Shown: positions 45,969 through 56,504 of the stretch, piece after piece
Layout of the letters: each line of letters starts with the position of its first letter
Position numbering within the stretch: the first letter of the stretch is position 1
Origin: Arachnopeziza araneosa
Taxonomy: Eukaryota > Ascomycota > Leotiomycetes > Helotiales > Arachnopezizaceae
Reading direction: 5' to 3'
DNA: 64,000 nt
Assembly: GCA_003988855.1 (NCBI GenBank)
Contig: QYAI01000079.1
Coordinates: forward strand, 93,185-157,184
The notes under the pieces: model-generated
Databases searched by the model: none
Seen by the model: the letters and a program-made list of their open reading frames with translations, nothing else
Told to the model about the DNA's origin: nothing
Made by a program: the position numbers and the translations under genes

Positions 45969-47209
45969 ATGTCTTCATACAAGATTCTTCTGACAGGAGC
46001 TACCGGCTATATGTTAATGTCCCCTTCCACTCAAAATTCGTTGGCTAATAATCCCAAGCGGAGGTTCCGTGTTGACAGAGATACTTGAGACCAACAAAAA
46101 CTTTCTTGCGAAGCACTCAATATCGGTACTTATCAGAGGACAAGAGAGGGTTTCTGTGTTTGAAAATCTAGGCGTAAAGCCAGTTTTGTTTGACAGTTTA
46201 GATGAGAGTGAATTGCTTCGAAAAACTGCAAGTGAATATGACAGTAAGTCTCATCCTAGACACGCTATACGTAGGACATGATTTATAATTGTAGTTGTCA
46301 TTCATACTGCCTCTGGATTCCATACGGAATCAGCTCGAGCTTTAGTCACTGGCTTGGGCGACAGGAAAAAGCAAACTGGAAAAGAAGTCCATTATATCCA
46401 CGTGAGTTCTTTCAGCTATTTCATGCGGACTCAATCTAACTTATGATCCATAGACAACGGGTACTTCCAACCTTGGTGATCAACCAATCACAGGAAAGTA
46501 TCTCGAGGATCATATCTTCTCAGACAAAGAGAACATCTTTGCATATCTCAAGTTGAGGGAGAGCAAGCAAATATACCGTCAGCGAACCACAGATATCATT
46601 GCCATCGAGACAGGTGCCGAACTTGGCGTACAAACGCACCTCATCATGTCCCCAACTATCTATGGCATTGGCAGTGGATTATTCAACAAGCTTTCCATTC
46701 AAATTCCAAGATTAATCCGTCTTGCATTACAAGAAGGCCAAGCCGTAGTCGTTGGCGAAGGAAAGGGGGTCTGGGATTATATTCACATTGCTGATCTTGC
46801 GTCTCTCTATGTTCTACTTCTCAATAAGATCCTTGATGGCGAAAAGGTTCCTACCGGAGAGCAAATAATCTTCTCATCGACGGGAAGGTTCACCTGGCTC
46901 GAGTTGAGTCAGAGGGTTGCGAATGCGCTGTTTGAGTTGGATGCTATCAAGACCAAAGAGGTCAAGCATCTTGATCTCGAAGAGGCGGCTGAGCTGTTTG
47001 CGAGAGGTGGTGCTTTCCGGGTGGAGCTTAGCTTTGGCTCCAAGTAAGTGGTTCCTTGTCTCTCAAATATAGTTTACTAACTCTCTTGAAGCTCGAGAAC
47101 AAAATCCGATTTGGCGCGTGAGCTGGGTTGGGAACCTGTGAAGACGGAGGAGGATTTTGAAAGCAGTTTCTTGGTGGAGGCTAAATTGGTCCTCGAGGAG
47201 AATAAGTGA
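45969..47209 (+). CDS. NAD(P)-dependent epimerase/reductase (extended SDR)
   Basis: Five exons (45969-46012, 46059-46243, 46295-46401, 46454-47043, 47092-47209) join to 347 residues. The N-terminal LLTGATGYIGGSV, split by intron 1, is the G-x-x-G-x-x-G Rossmann motif for NAD(P). VVIHTASGFHTESA lies at the usual strand-4 position, and TTGTSNLGD follows. The classic YxxxK is not obvious at its usual place, so it is an atypical SDR of the NAD-dependent epimerase/4,6-dehydratase-like group. GKGVWDYIHIADLASLYV and FTWLELSQRVAN are conserved in this fungal subgroup. The substrate is unknown. It lies about 510 bp upstream of an FAD monooxygenase in the same orientation. Confidence 0.88.
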
Positions 47210-47723
47210 ATGCTTGATACTGCTAAGTCAGGAGGGGCAGTTTCTGTTTATGTTCTTGCTTATGTGCAGCATAGCATAACTTAACATTCTCGTACCTGAA
47301 TTGATCGCATGTCTTTCGGTATCAAGCTGTAGTTCATAGATTTGGTGATGACAGATTTGAAGTTGTTTAGAAAAACCCATGTGTTTCTCCTCGTGCTTCG
47401 CATGAAAGTTTTTGGTTCACAGTTTCGGGAATACGGCAACTTTTTACGGCAACATTCTACGGCAACTTTTGCGGCAACTTTTGCGGTAACTTTCTACGGC
47501 ATATTTCTCCGGCATAGAAAGGAGAAATTCTTTGCAAGGATAGTAGAATGAATTGCCTTAATACATAGCGGCCCTGCCACTCAGGGTCCTTTGTGGCGAG
47601 CTCAATATGATAGGCCAGCTAGACCGGGTCCGTGCGTATCGTTGTCTGCAGCTGAAGGATATCAGTGGGGCAGCAAACCCCCTCTATTTGATATTCGACC
47701 GCAAAATCTCCACCTGGTGTAAT
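47210..47723. other. Spacer with a 12-13 bp tandem repeat
   Basis: This spacer between the SDR and monooxygenase genes contains the minisatellite at 47433-47515. No gene is supported. Confidence 0.5.
47433..47515. repeat. 12-13 bp minisatellite, ~7 units
   Basis: Units of ACGGCAACTTTT or close variants (GCGGCAACTTTT, GCGGTAACTTTCT, ACGGCATATTTCT) repeat head to tail, becoming more diverged rightward. Confidence 0.85.
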
Positions 47724-49177
47724 ATGGCATTGCCTATAGAGAACAACATGCATGTCCTTATAGTTGGAGCAGGTACGATATGGTGCAATACATGTTCTAG
47801 ATCGAAGTTGACATCCAATACGCAGGAGTGACAGGCCTCTTGATCGCTCATGGCCTGAAGCAGGTAAGCCCTCCCTAAAGTTTCATGTCCTATACCGATA
47901 AGAAGTTGTGTGGGCAGGCCGGCATCAAGTTCTCGATTTTCGAATCCGAGCCTTCGCCGTCACACTACCGGCCTCGCGAATGGAGTATGGGAATACACTG
48001 GTCGCTGCCACAGCTTGAAGCCCTGCTCCCTCCCGATCTCCGGGTGAGGCTAAAGGAGGCGCAGAATGACCCATTTTTGGATGCACCAGATCAAGATAGT
48101 ATGAAAATATACAATGGTCTGGATGGCACACTGTTGAAAGCTCTGCCTATTCCAAGGACGATACGAGTATCGAGGAGAAAGATGAGGACATTTTGTTGTC
48201 AAGGCATTGATGTGAAGGTATCTGAGACCCAAGAGCCGCCGCCGACATAGATGCTAATTGAATAGTATGGCTATGAGCTTGCTGACATCCGGTATGAGGA
48301 GACCGGAGTTACTGCTATCTTCACAAATGGGCTACTCGTTGAAGGGAGTATTATCATTGGAAGCGATGGCCCAAAATCTAAAGTCCGAAAGGTGCTTTTA
48401 GGGTCTGAAGCCGACGTGACGCCATTAGAGATTGTACATTCTAACGTAGCAATTGTATATGGGGATGCAGAGAAGGCGAAGTTTGTCCGAAGTGCTCATC
48501 CTGTGTTTAGTTTCGCAGTCAAACCAGGAGTGCTGTCGTTCTTATCAAGTGTGTCCTTTTGTGATCTTACGCCACTTGACCTAAACATTGACACTTTCTT
48601 AGTTCAAGACGTTCCCGATCCGGAAGATCCAGCGAACTGGCGATTTCAGGTTGTCACGAGCTGGTTGGGAAAGGAAGATGACTTTCTCGATGCTGCAGGC
48701 CGGCTTGCACAAGTCAAGCAGAAGGTATCAACTATGTGCGAGCCTTTTCGCTCTGCTGTCATGTGGATGCCGGATGATACGAAGATCACGTATGACAAGA
48801 TGGCTTATTGGGTTTCAATTCCGTGGGATAACCATGGCGGAAGAGTCACATTGGCTGGAGATGCAGCACATCCAATGACTCCTCGTGAGTAGCCGATTGA
48901 GAAGAGATTGGCATAGCTAAAGTTGGCAGATCGTGGCCAGGGTTTGAACCATGCAATTTGTGACGCAAGCCATTTTGTCGATGCAATGCAGAAGGTCGAT
49001 TCTGGAGCATCCAGCTTGAAGGATGCAATCACAACTTATAGTGAGGAAGTGGTAAAAAGGGGTGCTGATGAAGTGTTGACATCAAGGCAAAATGCTTTCA
49101 TGCTGCTCGATTGGGATCAGCTGATGGAATCTCCGATGATGAAGAGATCGTTGCAAAAATCAGATCTCAGTAGCTGA
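47724..49177 (+). CDS. FAD-dependent monooxygenase (aromatic-ring hydroxylase fold)
   Basis: Five exons (47724-47772, 47826-47863, 47918-48217, 48266-48884, 48930-49177) join to 417 residues. The FAD-binding GxGxxG motif (VLIVGAGVTGLLIAH) is split by intron 1. SGSDGPKS-like IIGSDGPKSKVR occupies the second FAD/NADPH motif (the GD/DG box) and TLAGDAAHPMTPHRGQGLNH the third (ribityl-binding) motif. This is the group A flavin monooxygenase architecture used for hydroxylation or Baeyer-Villiger-like steps on small aromatic or polyketide substrates. No signal peptide or membrane anchor is seen. All five exons were placed by clean GT-AG sites and the total divides by three. The tandem SDR upstream may share a pathway; no backbone synthase is in view. 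Confidence 0.92.
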
Positions 49178-49376
49178 GGAATAAACTAGAGTAGACTAAC
49201 GATTATCTTCCTAATTTAACGATAAGTTGTGCACCAACCGGACATGAATTTACTGAAAAAGCGAGTTCATTATAAAGCTCTTATTGATTCACAAGGGGAG
49301 GCAATAGTTCGTAGTACGCTTCTATATTTTAGTTTATAACACAAATATTGTCTATGTTACATTGTTAATGACTCTA

Positions 49377-49422
49377 TCTTCGGAATTGTTTTGAATGTCG
49401 AATCTGACAATTAAAAGTGTCT
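49377..49422. repeat. Single copy of the 37-bp-type repeat with shared left flank
   Basis: The segment reads TCTTCGGAATTGTTTTGAAT and continues through a TCGAATCTGACAA unit. It matches 1708-1755, where TCTTCGGAACTGTTTTAAAT precedes the tandem array. The shared flank shows the repeat belongs to a larger dispersed element. Confidence 0.75.
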
Positions 49423-52400
49423 TTGACAGCGAGCCATGAATCAGTGCAACACCTGGTGATTTGACAAGAAACTTGGTCAAATATAAAACTCTGATTGTCG
49501 CGAAATACAACTTTCTGGATGCAGGAGATGGAAGTTCACGTGCTCTAGTTTCAGCTTCTGTGAACTACTCATGTACGTATGTAGTGAAGACTAAGCTCTG
49601 CCATTATTTCTGTAATCCAGTCGTTAAACCTGTAGCAGAGAGTTGCCCCGGTCCCTAGATCTTACGTAGATGCCAATAAATTTCAACGGATCCAATATGT
49701 CACCCGTCCGGTCGCCGCAACGCAAGCTCGTTCATCTGCCTCCAATCTCGGAGATGCGATGTTAGGTGCTCGGAATATTGCATCGGGGGCCGTACCAAAC
49801 GAATCTTGCGGCCGCTGTCACCCCGGTAGCAGATTGAGGAGCATAATGTGGGGACCCTTGGTATGTGTTGCCGTCGACGGAGTTCCAGCAAGGGGCTGCT
49901 TAGAGGTCAGCATTGATATGCGTTGCGGACAGATGGCGCCTGAAGCGATAGAGCCAAGTTTTTCCACCTCGTCAACATTCATATCTAGCCACGATGGTCA
50001 TGATTGTTACATCTTCGCCCTTTTTTGGAATCAACGTTACAGACGAACTTATATTGTTTGTCTTGTGTTTACTACTTGTCTCCTCTCGGGTTCGGTTGTC
50101 TCCTCTAAGAAAGCTTCCAGCAAGGCAGTTCCTGTATTCCCAGCGTTGCAGCGAACTCGCCAATCATAATAGAAACGCCACTGGAAATGTTCCGTGACCA
50201 TTGAAAGCTGCCACAAACATCCTGGTTGTGCAAGTCATTTCCCCAAACTATGCGTCTGATCACAGCATTGGTGAAGTCCCCTTGCAATATGATTTGTAGG
50301 TACTTTAGGGAAGTGCTGAACTTGTAGGCTAGGAGCCTCTAGACTTACGTGGACCTTGAAGATTTCATGCCACTGCCCAAGAAGTAGTCATATTACCTGG
50401 ACGCTCCAAGTACTGTACAGCCGTCGTCGTCCCCAGTTCCCACAGAGTGAGAACCCATTACCAATTAAACCCATCAGCATCATCAACAGCCTGAATCATA
50501 CCTTTCTGAGGATGTCTCAGAGGGTAAAGCTTCTCCTGCATCGGGGTGCAACTGTGCCTGCAGCGCTGGAACAGGCCAAGATTGCGAGTCCTGGTGGATT
50601 TACACCAGTAGAATGGCCGTATAAGCCATATCTGATACGTGTTGTATTCAAATACGGCCAACAGTTGAAGATGGTGCATCAATATACTGATCAGCCCGAG
50701 TGACTGGAATATGCGTTGAGTTGACCGTCTCACTAAGCACTAGATAGCGAGTAATTTTCCTGGAATTCATATAATGTGAAAAGCACAGCTTTTGACCGTT
50801 TATGATGACAGAAGTGATCAGAAGAGGTCATCTCCATGAAGTCTGAATAGGCATGGCCACAAGACTACCGGGTTCCACAGGGATCTAGCTTCCCCACAAA
50901 GTCGCCTGTAGTCGCCGCCTCAGAATTACCGGTACACGTGGCTATGGGGGTCGCTAAGGTTGCAATCCCTAGAAGTTTGAGCGGCATGGTCATCCCAGAG
51001 AATCAGGGGCATTGGACGACAACGGTAAAAGCGGTTAAACATCAGGAGGGAAAGCTCTGCCCATGGCTGCGGGGGAGTTTGTCCAAGTTTGCGTTGTATG
51101 TCAAAGGAGTATCAGGTGTACCTGAAAACCTCACCCAATTGAGCTACTTTGGTCCCATCTTACTTCCTTGCTGCCGTTGTTAGCTGCGGCAGAGAGAAGC
51201 GGCAGAAGCTCCTCCGATTGTCATTCAGCCACCAGGAAGCTCAAACAACTACTACTTTGCACTGGCCCAGGGTAGTTTTGCTTTGATTTGATCTAACTAC
51301 TCTTCTTGGCAGCTGAATGGTTCGGGGTGGGCGTTTGATTGAACCGATTCCCCACGTGACCATGGGGCGGTGTTGACAACGATGGCCTCTCTTAGCCAAA
51401 AGGCCTGTTGCATTGTTGCCGACCTTAGCTGCCGACCTTAGCTACCGACCGTTAAAACTCGTGTTCCGTTCCAGATGTGAGGTTCCGAGGCCGTTGGAAG
51501 AGGCTCGGGGAGTTTCACCCGTAAAGCGCTCTGCTTCTCCCGCCAGCCGTGGCGCGCAGGGAGCTGTGGAGAGGCCGTTTGTTTAAACTTATTCCTGCTC
51601 TGCGTGACAAGGCGGCGGCGACGAGTATAAATATAAACTGCATAGACGAGAGAGGGAGAGAAAACGAAACAAGCACCCGCTCGATCTTTGAGCTCTTGAC
51701 GTCGAAAGCTTCTCCCCCATGATGCTCGCCCCCCGCCTCTTTCTCCGTGCTGACCTTTGGCGTAGTTGCACGAGCGTGGACACCACAAGCCAGGGATCAG
51801 ACCAGGTAGAATAAGGCTGTTTTGGTCTTTATTTTGTGTTGGATGGGCCGCTTGACGCTTCTTTCCCACATGTGCATGGCCCGAACGGCAGCAACCAGGA
51901 ACCAAGCTGGCCTGGAGAGTGATGCACTCCCCTACTTCTTCAGAGTCGAAGTTCACAATGCTCACATGCATGCGGCGCACATCCGAACCTTCTTGTCGCC
52001 TGCCAGGCGAATGAACAGCAGCCATGTCGTATCCCAAGGTCGTGCTCCAGGCCTGTCAAACGGCGAGGGGGGATGCGCTACGTCAGCTACTCGTATCCCT
52101 CAGCGTGTAAAGGGCAGGCCATCACCCCTTGGGTAGATATGAATCCCATCTCTGCATATCCTCGGAAAATCAAACGGGTTTGATCTTCGTTGCTGGCCCG
52201 GTTTGCGCTGATCATCCTCCTCGGTTTGAGAGCTGCAAAGTCGAGGAGCCAGGTTAACTACCGCGCGCCCCGAAGCCACCCAGGACGGTGGCGCACACCG
52301 TCCAGTGCATAGTTCTCGGGTCGCGGAAACAGGGCTCCTTGCAATCGCTTGCCGGAATCTTCCATCTAACATCACCCAGCGGGCCATCACCCAGCGGGCC

Positions 52401-52757
52401 ATCACCGTGTTAATTAATTCGTACCAGACCCGATTTAAGCATTTTCAAAACTTGTCTGGGGCAGGACACATCACAAACTCCAAACATGACTTTGCACATT
52501 TCTTACACTTCACCATGCGAGGACAGTTACCTTGTGTGCTGCGCAGTGCTATAACCCAATCTTGGCACCCGAATCACCAGCACACAAAGCTCAGGTCTAC
52601 CTAGGTAATCGCAATCAGATAAACACCCTCCTTCACATAAAGCACTGCCGGCTTCTTCAGCTTCCATGGTCCTTCTTCCTCGGCTCAAACTCAAACGTCT
52701 CAATCTCTGAAGCTCTCCCGTTTATAAATCGAGGTTGTCTACTATCGTAAAACATAC
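49423..52757. other. Gene-poor region
   Basis: Over 3.3 kb I find no frame with a recognisable domain. Open frames at 49759-50169 (+), 50356-50703 (+), 50938-51183 (+) and 51438-52037 (-) overlap others or have biased composition and no support. Short tandem motifs occur: GCCGACCTTAGCT-like units at about 51417-51447 and a 15-bp unit at 52371-52406. Possible remnants cannot be excluded. Confidence 0.45.
52371..52406. repeat. 15-bp tandem repeat, 2.4 copies
   Basis: The unit ATCACCCAGCGGGCC occurs twice in a row and then partially (ATCACC). Confidence 0.9.
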
Positions 52758-53685
52758 ATGGCTCGATTCGACTCGGCGACAGCGACGATGAGTCAAGATT
52801 GGGAGGCTGGGCTGGCTCTAGATGCCATCGAAGCTCGCCCGCAACTTTCCCGAAGGATAGCCGTGGTCGCTGGCCTCAGGGCCATCCAACTGGTACGGAA
52901 GATCGATCAACCACCCAACCCACTCATACCGAAATGCTGATGTGATTCTTTCGCAGGTCTTGGGTTTCACCATTATCTGTCTGACTGGATATGCAATGAC
53001 CACTTTCCGCGGCGATTTTGTAAGTTGAAGATGAGACGATTTTTGAGATTTCTATTCTGATCATGTTCAGTACCATACGTTCGGTACGAGAACATAAATC
53101 ATTGCGCGGACGTATAGCTACTAATTCAACCTAGCCCTGACCGTCGCCAGCTTTCTGTGGACACTGTTGCTTTTAATGCTCGTAAGCAGACTTCAATTCT
53201 CTCCCAAATCTCCTGCATTGCCAAAACTGACATGCGCACTAGATCCTCATCATGCCTCGCTGGCTGCCAAAGTGGAACTTCTACTGGGGCCGCCTGTTTG
53301 TCTCCCCCCACCCTCCTTCAATCCGGACCCTAACCTGTGACTAGGAGCGTCGAGGTCATCACCATGATCTTCTGGCTCTCCAGCTTCTCCCTTCTGGTTT
53401 GGGAGTGCATGACGGGCGACGCGACCTTCATGGTGCTGGGGCAGAGCAGCGATCCGGTCTTTGTGGCGTACGTCACGGCATCGGGCGTCAAGTCCGCCAT
53501 CATAAGTTTAAAGGTTGCTACTGGATTGGCATGTATAAACTGGTTCGCCTTCGCGGCAACGGCCGTCATTGCTAGTATGTGTTTATTCTCTTAGTTTGGG
53601 GCTTCACAGTCCCTTTAGCCAAGCCCGTCTCCGGTTTTGCACGTGCTAACCAAGTATCCTAGTGAGACCGATCTCGAATAACTGA
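52758..53685 (+). CDS. Four-helix membrane protein, MARVEL-like, with a 13-nt microexon
   Basis: Seven exons read as 52758-52892, 52957-53019, 53071-53083, 53135-53181, 53243-53295, 53345-53574 and 53663-53685, joining to 187 residues. Four hydrophobic helices are visible: RAIQLVLGFTIICLTGYAM, FALTVASFLWTLLLLMLI, VITMIFWLSSFSLLVW and a last one around LACINWFAFAATAVI. Size, four-helix layout and the RRIAVVAGLRAIQLV opening fit fungal MARVEL-type (membrane-associating) proteins of the plasma membrane. The 13-nt exon 3 (YHTF plus one base) is required, since direct joining of exons 2 and 4 hits a stop. The last short exon (MRPISNN) is less certain. Confidence 0.78.
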
Positions 53686-54851
53686 AACATTCTCGTCTGC
53701 TCCTTGGCCTGTTTATTTCTGCGAAGCGGCATATCACCGGTATGCGGGAAGGTGTTTGGTGTCACTCTGGCTGGGATGGTGCAATGGTGCAATGGAAAAA
53801 ACACGCGGGTCACGATTTATTATTATAATTCTCAATGGTTCTCACGTCTGGGTAGGGAAGGTCATGGCGGGATAACAGCGGCGTCAATTTAGGGTTAACG
53901 GTACTCAATAGACTGTACTTGAATCAGCTTGATTGCAATCGAATCTCACAGAAGACTCCCGGAGCTTGATATTCATTGGTCTCACTACCCGACTGGCAGT
54001 CCCACCAAAGACAACTACTCTCGAATTTCCACGCAGGATCTGTTGGACATGCCTCCATTCGTGGCCACGCTAGGGCAATCTCAGCATCGGTAGTTGAGAT
54101 TTAGCCCCCCCCGTGCCCGCGTCTACGTGCACCACGCCGACGTTGAATAGCCTCTTCGCGCCTTGGCAAGTCCCGTCTCCATTTGCCGGAGTTATGCTGC
54201 CCAGGAACCTTTTCCTGTCCTCTGCACACGCAACGCCGAGGTTCGTGCTTTGCCGAACCGTGTGGTAGGTGTCAACATGCTTCCTCGACAACTGCTTCAC
54301 TTGGGACTCTCCAACACCACGTCATCTCGTCATGTTCGCTCGAGTCCAAGGTCACTCCACACTCACGGTGCTTGTGCTTTCGACTACAATACTTCTTTCA
54401 TCAGATCGAACCCGCCTATTCTCTTTCATCTCACTGAACAAAGAACTTGTTCTGGTTTCTTTCATGAAACGATGACACAACCGGTTCTCTTGTTGTTCCG
54501 CTAGCCTCGTCTAGATTCAACCGAAAAGACAAAGACAGTGTTCTATAGAGTATCAAATGACGAGAGCTAGACAACCTAGTCTTAGGGATGCCTCTTCCTT
54601 GAGATATGAGCATTGTTCATCTAGAAGAGAACAGGATGCCTCTTTGAGGAGATATGGGCATTGTTCGTACCAAAGGAGACAGGAAGGAAGCATTGTTCAT
54701 TCTTGAAGAGAACAGGAAGCCGTCGTATCTATATATTGCTGCAGACTTTGTTCAATTGAGTCATTTCCAACAATTCACTCAATCTCATCTGATCCACAAG
54801 CAAATCTACATTCCAAACGCTAACAGATCCTACTACCTCGACTTCGACAAG
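53686..54851. other. Intergenic with direct repeats before the RING gene
   Basis: No gene is supported in 53686-54585. From 54586 a 48-bp direct repeat fills the leader of the RING gene. A plus-strand frame continuous with the RING gene begins at an ATG inside the repeat (54654), but I do not use it as the start. Confidence 0.5.
54586..54720. repeat. 48-bp direct repeat, ~2.7 copies
   Basis: Two units of 48 bp (54586-54633, 54634-54681) share GGATGCCTCTT, GATATG and GCATTGTTC blocks. A third, internally deleted unit (54682-54714) repeats GCATTGTTCAT and GAAGAGAACAGG. They lie in the RING gene's 5' leader. Confidence 0.85.
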
Positions 54852-55955
54852 ATGTGCAAGATTCAGGTCAACACTTTCTTTTTTTTCTGCGCTCATGGTC
54901 AAAACCATGAATCCGTTTCCGAGTCTTGCTCCTGTGACGAGGCACGATTCAAGCTCGAGTCGGTCAAAGAGGGTCCATGTCCCACCTGTGCACAACTACC
55001 CGTGGACACCATCTTCGGCCCCAACGAAGCTCCCAACCCAGCCCACTTCGACATGACCGAGATTGAGACTGAGCGCGCCCTCTACCAACTCCGCGCCCAG
55101 AAGTTTCTCGCCCTGGAGCCGAGTGGCCCCGAGTCCACTATCCCCCTCGCCCGCAAGGAGGCGACGTTCGTCCGCGACACGAAAGACTTCGTGACGCCGT
55201 GTCTCTTGCGGGTGCCGCATGGGGACGCGCTGTTGGAGGCCGACTTGTGCGCCATCTGCCGGGCTGACTTCACCGAGAAGGGAGACGGCGTGTGTGAGGG
55301 CAATGGCGCGCGCATGCTTCCGTGCGGCCACATCTTTGGCCGCGACTGCATCTATCCTGCGCTGCGAGACTGGCACAAGTGTCCGCTCTGCAACCGCGAA
55401 TATGCCATCGTCCTCCTCGCCATGCGTTCCTTGTCCAGATCCCTTTCCGCCTTCATCAACTTTAACGTCTTCTCTTTCCATGGCAGGTCCACGCAGTGGA
55501 GAGTTCTTTTCATAATCCTGTTCTTTCCGTGGTTGGTGGTCGTCTCAATTGCAATGCCTGTAGGGCCCGAAGACGACCCGTACACCCTCCTCCGCCCGCC
55601 TCCCGTCTGGTCTCTGCGTGCCATCCTGGAGACTACGGTGGTTGGGCTTGGCTTCCTGATCGCCTACCCCTTCGTCGCCGTCTTCTGGCTCGCGGTTTTC
55701 CTCCTCTATCTCGCCCTCTCCTACATCCGTCGGGCCTTTTACGGCTTGGTGGAGATTCTCTACCTCAGGCCGAGAGATGCTGATGATCAACTTGTGGTGG
55801 CGGATATCGCCAACCTGATGATGGAGTTGGAAGGATTAAGTGCCCAACTTAGGGCTCTAGATGGATTTATAGATGCTAATCAGGTTGGTGATGCTAATCA
55901 GGTTGTGGATGCTAATCAGGTTGAGGATGTTGATGTGGATGCGATTGCAGACTAA
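54852..55955 (+). CDS. RING-finger membrane protein
   Basis: Single exon, 367 residues from the ATG at 54852. I prefer this Met over the upstream one at 54654, because MCKIQVNTFFFFCAHGQ matches the usual MC-x-I-x-x-x-x-x-x-C-GH opening of a fungal group, and the upstream part comes from a DNA repeat and looks random. A C3HC4-type RING follows in mid-protein: CAICRADF, LPCGHIFGRDC and CPLCNREY. The C-terminal half has two hydrophobic regions (VLFIILFFPWLVVVSIAM and VVGLGFLIAYPFVAVFWLAV continuing), so it is a likely membrane E3 ligase. The tail carries three DANQV pentapeptide repeats from a 24-bp DNA repeat. GC-rich codon use in the second half contrasts with the AT-rich flanks. Confidence 0.85.
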   Translation: MCKIQVNTFFFFCAHGQNHESVSESCSCDEARFKLESVKEGPCPTCAQLPVDTIFGPNEAPNPAHFDMTEIETERALYQLRAQKFLALEPSGPESTIPLARKEATFVRDTKDFVTPCLLRVPHGDALLEADLCAICRADFTEKGDGVCEGNGARMLPCGHIFGRDCIYPALRDWHKCPLCNREYAIVLLAMRSLSRSLSAFINFNVFSFHGRSTQWRVLFIILFFPWLVVVSIAMPVGPEDDPYTLLRPPPVWSLRAILETTVVGLGFLIAYPFVAVFWLAVFLLYLALSYIRRAFYGLVEILYLRPRDADDQLVVADIANLMMELEGLSAQLRALDGFIDANQVGDANQVVDANQVEDVDVDAIAD

Positions 55956-56347
55956 CTCGACAACTCTCCGACTTGAGATGTCTGTGCAACGATAAGTTTT
56001 CCCGAGTTTCTCAATTCAACAATTTTCATTTCTTTTAGATTCAGTTTCTTCCAAGTTCTCTTTAGCTATCAAATACATCTCGTTGCATTAAACAATAAAC
56101 ATTCCTGCATGGCTTGTGATTTCGAATTCCCAAAAAAACAAGTATTGGCGCAAGGCGTGCTTCCTGGCGTGCCTAGATCATACCGTGCTTTTGCAGATTA
56201 TGACCTGTCAGTGCGTGAAGAATGTGCTGACACGCCTCACCACCAATGCGCAGCTTTTACTTATGTAAGGGTGGCTACAAACTTTTCTACAATTTCTCGT
56301 GCCGGTTTTAATCGATAAATGTAAATAGTGAGTCGGCATAAGGATAC

Positions 56348-56499
56348 TGTTGGTACAATAATCACGTGCCACGCATGAGAGCCTAGTTAGTCAGGCAGCC
56401 AGAACTCCATAAGAGTTCTCCAGCTGCCTCCATCCTTCTTCCGAAGTATCCAGGGTAAACCGGCCAATACGAATAACCTAGGTTTATCGTGAACCGACA
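56348..56499 (+). mobile_element. Second solo LTR of the same family
   Basis: A 152-bp element starts TGTTGGTACAATAATCACGT and ends GTGAACCGACA. It is flanked by GATAC at 56343-56347 and 56500-56504, a perfect 5-bp target-site duplication. It matches the LTR at 21215-21424 through GTCAGGCAGCCAGAA and the CCAGGGTAAACCGGCCAA block, but lacks about 50 bp of the middle of the longer copy. No internal element sequence is present. Confidence 0.88.
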
Positions 56500-56504
56500 G
56501 ATAC

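Noticed and set aside
45969..49177. A full secondary-metabolite cluster
   Set aside because: Only two tailoring-type enzymes; no synthase, transporter or cluster regulator within the window.
51438..52037. 199-codon minus-strand frame
   Set aside because: No domain or start context, and it lies in GC-rich DNA where long chance frames are expected.
54654..54851. Upstream ATG as the RING protein start
   Set aside because: The added 66 residues come from a local DNA repeat and unbiased sequence, while MCKIQVNTFFFFCAHG looks like a natural N-terminus.
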